A stretch of DNA of 64,000 nucleotides, taken from assembly GCA_911728455.2 (NCBI GenBank), contig OU452235.1:5766430-5830429 (forward strand), read 5' to 3'. This DNA is from Marthasterias glacialis. Lineage: Eukaryota > Echinodermata > Asteroidea > Forcipulatida > Asteriidae. Shown here in pieces: positions 37,001 through 46,000 of the stretch (positions are counted from its first letter, which is position 1; each line of letters opens with the position of its first letter). The notes under the pieces are model-generated. The model was not told the DNA's origin. It searched no databases and saw only the letters and a program-made list of their open reading frames with translations. A program made the position numbers and the translations under genes.

Positions 37001-40000
37001 GGAAAGAGGATAAAACTTCCCTCTACACATACACAAATTTAAAAGGATACATGATGAACAACTATTTGTTTAAATGGCATGGCATAACCTAAATATAAAT
37101 CAAATTAATCCTTACTTGTTGGTCTTTATTTTTATTTGTAACAGATGGCAATTTATCTGAATAGAGATTTCTGACTGTAAATATTCAATCTGCTCTGTAA
37201 CATTTTTAATTTCAGGAAATCAATAATCCAAAATCTCAAGGATACATTGTACTCTGTAGGACTGGATTTTATGTACCAGAAATGCCTCAAATACCAGCCA
37301 TTGGGGACTGTCGTACATTTAGCTGCCACAAGCGGCTTGAACCAATCTGCCCATAGCGGCCACAAACGGCTTGTACCAAACTGCCCATAGCGGCCACAAA
37401 TGGCTTGTACCAAAATGCCCATAGCGGCCATAAACGGCTTGTACCAAAATGCCCATTAGCGGCCACAAACGGTCGCAAGATTTGACCTACTTCTGATAAA
37501 ACAGGTGGGTCAAAGAAAAGGTAATGTCCCAAATTGAACAAAACCATTTCTTTCTGTTTTTTTATAATTGTTCTCACATTTTGCCTGAAAATCCTGAATC
37601 AAAAATTCACCAAGATTAGCAGAAGTCTTGGCGTAAGGTGATAATCAGACAGAAATGAATGGTCTCTGAAGGGTTCCTGACTGTTTGGAAAGAGGATAAA
37701 ACTTCCCTCTACACATACACAAATTTAAAAGGATGTACATGTATGATGAACAAATATTTGTTTAAATGGCAAGGCACAACCTAAATATAAATCAAATTAA
37801 TCCTTACTTGTTGGTCTTTGTTTTTATTTGTAACAGATGGCAATTTATCTGAATGGAGATTTCTGATTGTAAATATTCAATATGCTCTGTAACATTTTTA
37901 ATTTCAGAAAATCAATAATCCAAAATCTCAAGGATACATTGTACTCTGTAGGACTGGATTTTATGTACATGTATAAACCCTCTCAAATCCTTCCATAAAT
38001 CCTTTCTGTGAAGTGTCATGGTCGAGTGGTAGTGGCGTAACTAAGGGGGGGGGGGGCACATGTGCCCCCCCCCCCAACTGATGTCTGTGCCCCCAGGGTG
38101 CCCCCCCCCCCTCCCATTTGAAATCTGGACTTTTGAGATTAAAAAATATCACATTTTATGAGCTTTTATGTAGTAATTTCAATGTTTTTAAAACTGATTT
38201 GTATTATTTACACGCAGAATGTATATTTGTTTTACCTCAACACGTCAGAAGAGCGCTGAAAAGGGGCTTTGTTCAGGAAAAATACTGCAGTTTTAATTGG
38301 CCAAAAGTGCCCCCCTAGGAAAAAAGGTGCCCCCTCCCCCTTGTGGCCCCCTAACATTTTACCCTAGTTCCAGCGCTGTCGAGCGGTCAAGTGCATTGGA
38401 CTTTAGCCTTGGTGTTTCTGGTCAGAAGGGGGTGGGTTCGAGTCCCAGTTTTGACACTTGTGTCCTAAAACAAAAAATTGCTCCGGATGGGACGTACAAT
38501 GTAATGCAAGGTCCCGTGTGTTGAGTAATGAACCCAGTATGCTTACAATGTATATCGTTAATAGAAGTGGTTCGCCCCCGTGTGCAGATTGCACCACAGC
38601 ACCTTATAAACCACTACTTGGTTCTATGTAAATAAATGGGTCTTAATACTTCGAAAAATGGCTCCACAACCACGTGACCTCCAAATCCTCCATTCAAATG
38701 ACAAGGATCTACTTGAGTGTTATATAAAAAAACTCTTTCATGTAAAATATACTTCAATCCATCATTTTCCATCTGATACCATTAGAAAAGGCAGCATCAA
38801 GAAAGACACTAACTTATCGCTCACCGGGTAGGGCGTTTACACTGTGTGTTCTACAGGAAATCACAGTAAAGTATAGTCCTTTTCACAGTACCAAAAAAAT
38901 CTCTGTGTTGGACACAGGTCCGATCCGATCCGTTCCGTTGATCGTGTGGAAAGGCCTTACGTCAGGGCTCGAATTTGGGAGGAAAAACCAAAAGACCACA
39001 GGACTTGTAACTCAACATTATTACTGGACCAGAAATGTTTTTATAAGACCAGAATCAAAATGAGAAAAAGTATCTTCAAAGTTTAACATATAAACTGTTT
39101 TCATTTGAACAAGCACTAGCGAAGATTTATCTCTACATTTCCTCAACTTGTACAGTTTTTACTTCAGACAAAAACTTTTCTATGGAGGATTGGTACATTT
39201 ACTGGTACATGTACGTCCTTTATCATCAGTACACAGCTTCTAATTGAAACTAATCAAATATTTCAACCCTGCACTTCAGAGCTCAAAATTTACCCTGGAT
39301 CGCAGGCCCGAGGCCTATGATATTAGCGCCAGGCCAGTTAACTCACGACCAGACAAGTCCAGAGGTCTTGTGTTTTTAAATTGAATAATAATTCCTCAAT
39401 GTGTATAAAATCTTAAAAGGTTGTTTTTTTTATGATGTTCAAATGTTGACTCTGAGCCTGATCTGTTTATTATTTTAAGTCTGTTGTTCATCGGAGTTAT
39501 TTACCCAAAAGACAACACAGTGAGATAAATCTTCTCTTAATGCTTCTTTAAAAATAGAAAAACAGTTTAAATATTAAACTGTGTGGAAGTTCTTTCTCAT
39601 TTTGATTCTGGTATCAAATTTGAGCCTTGTACTTTGTAACATGGACTAAGGATCACAGCTCTGACACACTGATGTGAGACAAAAAGCCAAGAAGGGTGTG
39701 GCCACCATTGCCTTGATCTTCAGCAGCGTTAAGACTTTCAGATGCTCTAATACAAATTTCCTTTACCTCAGGAAAAATGCTCGTAGCCCTAATGCTAAAA
39801 GGACGTCAACAAACAACAATGTATGTTTGGCCTAACAGATCAGAAAAATTGGAGTCGGTAGGACAGATTTCGTTTTCATTTTTTTTATTTCTTTTTTTTT
39901 CCATTGCTCAAACTCTCTTGGTAAACAAGTTCCTATTTGCACAGGCCTGGAATTTCATCTCGTTGTGAGGGCAAGGCCGTTTTCATTTTGCAAAAGGCAC

Positions 40001-43000
40001 ATCCATTGGAAAATCTTAACATCTATGGGAAACTTTTGAAGGGGCACCAAGGCCAAGACCAGGGCAACAGAGGCCATGGCCTCCGAGGCCTTCGTGGCCT
40101 TGGGGAAATTCCAGGCCAATTTGCAGTATTTTTGACCATGCGAGGGCGTGTGTGAACCACATTTACGCGATGCAAAACAAGTCAAACAAAAGTGGTTTTT
40201 TCCCATTGTTGTTTGGCCTATTAGGCCTATTGTCATTATTATTTATTTGGCCATTGATACAAGAAAAAAACATACAGGCAGTCAAAATAAGACAAACTGT
40301 AATTGTGATAAACCGAAACCAGCAGTTGAAAGCGCCCTTATGCAGTCAAACATACTGTCGATTGCAAAATAGTGTGGTCACAAAAGAACAAAATAATGCA
40401 CACTTTTATCAGCTTTTCAAGCTTTCATTGAATACACTTGTACATCAAGTACATGTATCATACTGCAATTTCCACCACTTCGATGCATACTTTTCTTTAG
40501 AACAGTAAATTTTTATATTCTTATATTTCCCTCTCTCAAAAACAAAATATAAGGTCTGCTGTATTTTTATGGTCGGTTAGGGTATGCCATAGGCCCATGT
40601 TCAAAACAGTTTTTCTGGGGGGAGGGGTCAGGGAGTGGGCAGGAGGGGGGAGGGTCATTGGTTAATTCAGAAGCATTAGGCTTCAAGTTTTAAATCAAAA
40701 TCTCTCAGAAAAAAAAACATACTTGCCATAGAGGAAGGAATATCAAAATACATTGTACATTACTCATTGATTTGACTCTGGTAATTAGTAAAATTATACT
40801 GAGACCATGAAACAGTTTTGATAATGCCTCTATCCTGTGGGTAAATCTGAGGTCACCAAAGCATAAACCACGCCCACTTCACACGTGCCTGCTCCAAACA
40901 TCAACAGACGCTCCATTGCAAATGCATTGGCCAACATTTTCTACAACGATTTACACAAACAGCTAAACTAAGTTTTTAACTGGTTTTATTTAACACACAC
41001 GTGTTGTGCAGACGCTAAATCTTTTTCATAATGTCCTCCTCTGTTTTAAGAAATTATCTGTCTAACCGTACAAAAAAAACAAGGTTTTTAGGTTAATTTA
41101 CACACAAACGAATGCCAGCTTCGGAAGGGTATGCGCGTACTACCAATGCGCGCGCGTATGACGTAGTGACTTACCAACAGGCTAGAGGGCCCTGGGTCCA
41201 ATATCCTGGATCTGCTTACCGTAAGCAACAAAATCTAGGCTTACAGTCATGACAGTAGCAAAAAAATACACGCTTATCTCACAGTTACATGAAGCATGGA
41301 ATTTTCACTTAGAATTATGCATACTTTAGTTGCTGAGCCTTTTTTAAAAAAGCTAGTGTAGAAATTTGGTCCTCCATGCCCTAACCTAGACACAATTTTA
41401 TCTGAGCTCTAGCTGCTTTTTTTAAGCAGACAAACAGAGCTTACCAAATTTCGGCTGAACAAAAATAAGCAGGAAACCAGTCGCAACCAAGTATCACAGT
41501 GGTATTTTGGCTGGTAACCTTTCCCAGGTAAGCAAAATTTTGTTGTGTTTTGATAATTGTTATGTTTCAAAATCATGAAATTGGCCCCAGTGAACATTAT
41601 TTGGAATTATCTGTAAATTGGGTATTTAACAGAGCCCTGAAATTTTTTCCTGGGCCCAACTTCATAGCTGGTTTTCTTTTTTTAGCGCAAAAAGTGTGTG
41701 TACGTACTGTAAGCACAACAAACTTATGCTTACTAGAAAAAGATTACCAGCCAAAATACCATTTCACATGAACCATCTGTGACTGGTATCCTGCCCATTT
41801 TTGCTTAGCAGAAAATTGTTAAGCAGTATTTTCGCCTTAAAACCCCAGCTCAACACTGGTAAACTGACTGTAAATGCACAAATCAAGAGCTTTTTATGTA
41901 AGAAAACCAACCCGTAAAAATACCACTGTGATACTTGGTTGCGACTGGTTTCCTGCTTGGTACTTCACAGAGGCAACGGAGGCAATTGCCTCCGTTGCTC
42001 CTGGTCATTGCCTTGGTGCCCTTGAAATGTTCCAATAGAAATGAACAATTTCCTCATAGAGGTGCCCTTTATCAAGAAGAAAATGCCCTAGTGTCCTTGC
42101 CCTTTCAAGAATGAAGCAACCAGGCATGCAGGCCATTTCGTTGCTTCATTTGCGAGAAAACGGTAAACATGCATTCAGTATTTTTGTACGCATTCCTACA
42201 GGCACAGTTTTCGTCTCACCGAGACAAAAACTAGTTTTGAATCTTACATATTATTTAAAAACGATAAAACTTCAGGCAGAAATATTTCAAGAAAAGTTTT
42301 CTACCATCATTATCTTTATACCATTGTAAGGTATACATGTATGAAAATCTGTGAACATTTATGTTTTTTCTTCTTACCAATGTTAAGCTGGGGCTTAAAA
42401 AAGCAGCTCTTCGAAATTGGGCCCCAAAGAATTGTCCTTTCCCACTTGGACATTCTGTGCAAATTGTGCACTTTGTTAACACCACTTCTATTTATATATC
42501 AACATGTCCCTGTTACAGTTTGCACAGCAGGAGATATATGTTCACTTCCTGTCTACTAAGTTGAGTCTAGCCAAGTTGCCAGACATGTATAGTACAGCAG
42601 ACTGGTATAGTATCAGGGACGCATCAAACTTTTCTCACATTCCTGAACTGATTTTGTCAAGGAGTCACTCCTTGACAAAACCAGTTCGGGAATGTAAGAA
42701 AAGTTTGATGAGTCCTTGTCCTTCCGTGTCCATTTAACAAACTTGCGCTGACCTTTCGCTGTTTGTTTGTTTGTTTGTTTGTTTGTTTTGGGGTTTTTTC
42801 CCCTGAAGATGCTATCTATCATGGGCATTAATTGAAATAAATTGTGGTGGAACTGTACACACGATTATTAGCATTCATTGTATAAAACTCAGTTTGAATA
42901 CAATTTAATAAACAGAACATAACAAAAATTTAAAAATCAAAACACATTAAAAATGCTAGGTCTGATTGCTGCCAAAAATTGACCCGAAAGTTTAGATTTA

Positions 43001-46000
43001 AATTTTAAAATAGCTACATTTACTTTTATAGATTCAAGAAAGCTATTTATAAAGCTTTCATTTAAGGTAGCCTACACATGTATTGTGCACACAAATTCAC
43101 CTACATGTATGATAAGTGGTGGTTTACTAAAAACTAAAAATGAATTTACGTTGGGATTCCGACATTATTTTGTGCATTGTCCAGGGTCCAGGGCAAAGCC
43201 AAAGTTTGTACGTGTTTTTCGTTTTGAAACAGCATCATCTCTCAAAATTCTTTCCATTCAGAGAAAAAAATTCTGCCCAAAAAAAACAACACATTTCTTT
43301 CTGCAAATCGGAGTATGTACATCTTTAATAACAAAACACTGAAATGTGATATTGCGACAAAAAACAGATTGAGAATGACGTGAGTTTAATGGAATTCTAA
43401 TCTCTCAGTGTTCACTTCATTGTACTGTAATTCAAAAATGAAGACATTCCAACAACAAAGTTCTGGTTGAAACCAAAAGTTAACCACAGAATTCAATTCC
43501 CAGTACTTTAAGGCCTCCACATGTACCGGCACCAGTCTGATACCAAGCCTTGAACTTCCCTCTTGATGGGGCACAGCAACTTTCCTCTGGTAAGGGGCAC
43601 TTCTGTTTACTACCAGGAAAATTGTAAATTGTATCTAGGAACTTTGCAAGCACAGCAAAAGCACAGGGCACCATGGCAAATTGCCGGGGGTGTAATTGCT
43701 TTTATTTATTACTACACATACATATGCATGTAGCTCTACATGTATGGGGTGTATCACAAACTTATAAAGGTGATCCCTGGCCACACGACAGTAACTGATT
43801 GAATTGCTTTTGACTGGCACCCCCGAACAAAAATATAGACTAATAGGGAGACCATCAACATAGGGCTGGATAGCTCAGTTGGTAGAGCGTCGGTGGTCCA
43901 AGGTTCAAATCCCGCTCCAGTCAATTTTCTTTGTTCACCCCAAAATTGAATTAAAAATTTACCAAGCCAGTTTTACTGCGTGCTTTAATTGCTTTTATTT
44001 CCGCTGACAAATGATCTGAAACCTGTCACACGGAGAGGCACAAAAACGACATGTTCAACAAAGCATCTAGTTGAGTTCTCTGTAAACGCATAACACGCGT
44101 CTGTGAGGGCGCAACAACTTGGTTGGTAAATTAATAGCATTACAGAAAAAATGATACGTAACAAATGATGCATGGAACGAAACTAAAATATAGAACAAAA
44201 AAATTGGGGGGGGGTCCTGGTTTGTCACATAAGGGCAAGGTTTTTTTTCCTCAAGGGTACCTCTATTCAAGGGGAAATTAATGTGTACTGAATTTCAAGG
44301 GGCACTGTGACTATCAGGCCAGCATGAGATTCACATACTACATGTACACAATCATGGAACTGATGCTCAAAAGTTGAATGCTGAGGATCTGACTGAGGGT
44401 ACGCATGTAACCTCTCCCCTTCTTTTATCCAATTTTTATCCCTTGTTTTTGTTTGATCTTTGTTTTCCTCTGTAACTTAATTGATTTAATTACTTTGGAA
44501 TACAAAAGGACCTTTAGTGTGGGTAATAACATTCGCTGTATAAATTATGCTTAAAATTCAACCATTTTATTGTAGTTTCATACAATTGTTTTTCAATTTT
44601 CTTCACTCTATAAACCCATTTTTATTGATGAATTATCCCATTAGCTGGTCACGCTTAACGTTGCATCGTTCTATTTTTCTCCGAAAGACCTAACAAATTT
44701 GTAACTTTTTCTCTGAATCAATGTTCTTATAATAGACATTTATTCATTTTATCACTGGCACTATCATCAGTTTTTATTTGATGACAAATAAAATGACATG
44801 TCTTGAAGGAAACAAGCAGAACAGAAGAACTGAGTGATGTGTATTTATTGTGTAAGAATGTACAGTGTAATAATCTATAAAATATGTGTTTTTTCCAATA
44901 TTGCCTTGGTGCCCTTCGCAACTTTTTACGATTGCCTTGATGCCCTTTGAAATTTCTGGAAATTGCCTTGGTGCCCTAAATTTTTACAAAAAGTCACGGC
45001 AAAACTGCCTTGCCCCTTTAAAGCTGAAGTATCGGGGCTGATGTTGACATGCTTCAGAATGAACAATAAATGATTAAATCTGCTTTCAATATCATGATAC
45101 ATGTACATGTATGTATGCTACGATATGAAACTTGTAACACGGATATTGTTTGAATTACAGTAAACATGTGTGACGTTTGAAACCACTTTTGGAATTTGGC
45201 AAAGGCTTAGCTGGATCATTGGTTGACAGGCCCTGCCAAATGATTTGAATTCGACACAGCAAGGGCGCGACGTTTAGAAACAGGACTTATTCATTTGTTT
45301 GATCTTGTGTACGTTTCTTGATACATGTATGTTTGTTTGTTGGTTTTGAGTCTCTGTCTTTGTCACTGTGCTCAACTGGTGTAATGTATTGACTGAGTGA
45401 TGAGGGCAAAAACAAAAAAAACTCCCTCTGGACCTGCAAAAACTGAAAAGGCAGGGCGCTAAACAACATTTTTTTTTACATGGCCTTAATATTCAATGTA
45501 CATTGGCAGGGTCCGATTCATGCAATGGGCATACTTTATGTGGTTACTGTCATTTTCTTCAGTTTGCTTCCTAATTCTGTATCGGTGAATATACCCCCTA
45601 CGACTGTTTTGTAATACTCAAGAGAAAAGTATGAAACCTCACAATCCTGAGGTTAAACTATTCCCCGTACCAAACCAACCCATACATGTACATGTACGGG
45701 GCCTAATTTTCTTCCACAAAGCATACTACCCAGGGTTCTCCCCATGCACAAGCTAGCAGGCCTCGATCTTTAGAAAAACAGGGGCAGGCCTTTCCTGGCC
45801 AAATCAGAGAAGTTGTACAAGGGCAAGCTGGCCAAGTTGGTAGTGACAGTGCAAATTATTTGAAGGGTATGCTGGCCAACTCGACAGGGCATGAGGCCAA
45901 TGGCCTCGGTTAAGATCAAGGCCTGAGCTAGCGTATCAGGCCACTACGTGCGAATTACGGGCCGATACGCAGAAATTACGGTCAATATGGAAAAAAATAA

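Larger units (their letters stand above)
41652..42425. mobile_element. MITE family A, copy 5, split by family B
   Basis: The left part 41652-41838 (GGGCCCAACTTCATAGCTGG ... CTTAGCAGAAAATTGTTAAG) and the right end 42397-42425 (AAAGCAGCTCTTCGAAATTG then GGCCCC) flank a family B element at 41843-42394. Confidence 0.72.

Noticed and set aside
36504-37577. Open frames with repeated GYGQFG/WPLW words
   Set aside because: Products of the 34-bp repeats in the duplicated 0.8-kb unit; frames shift from unit to unit.
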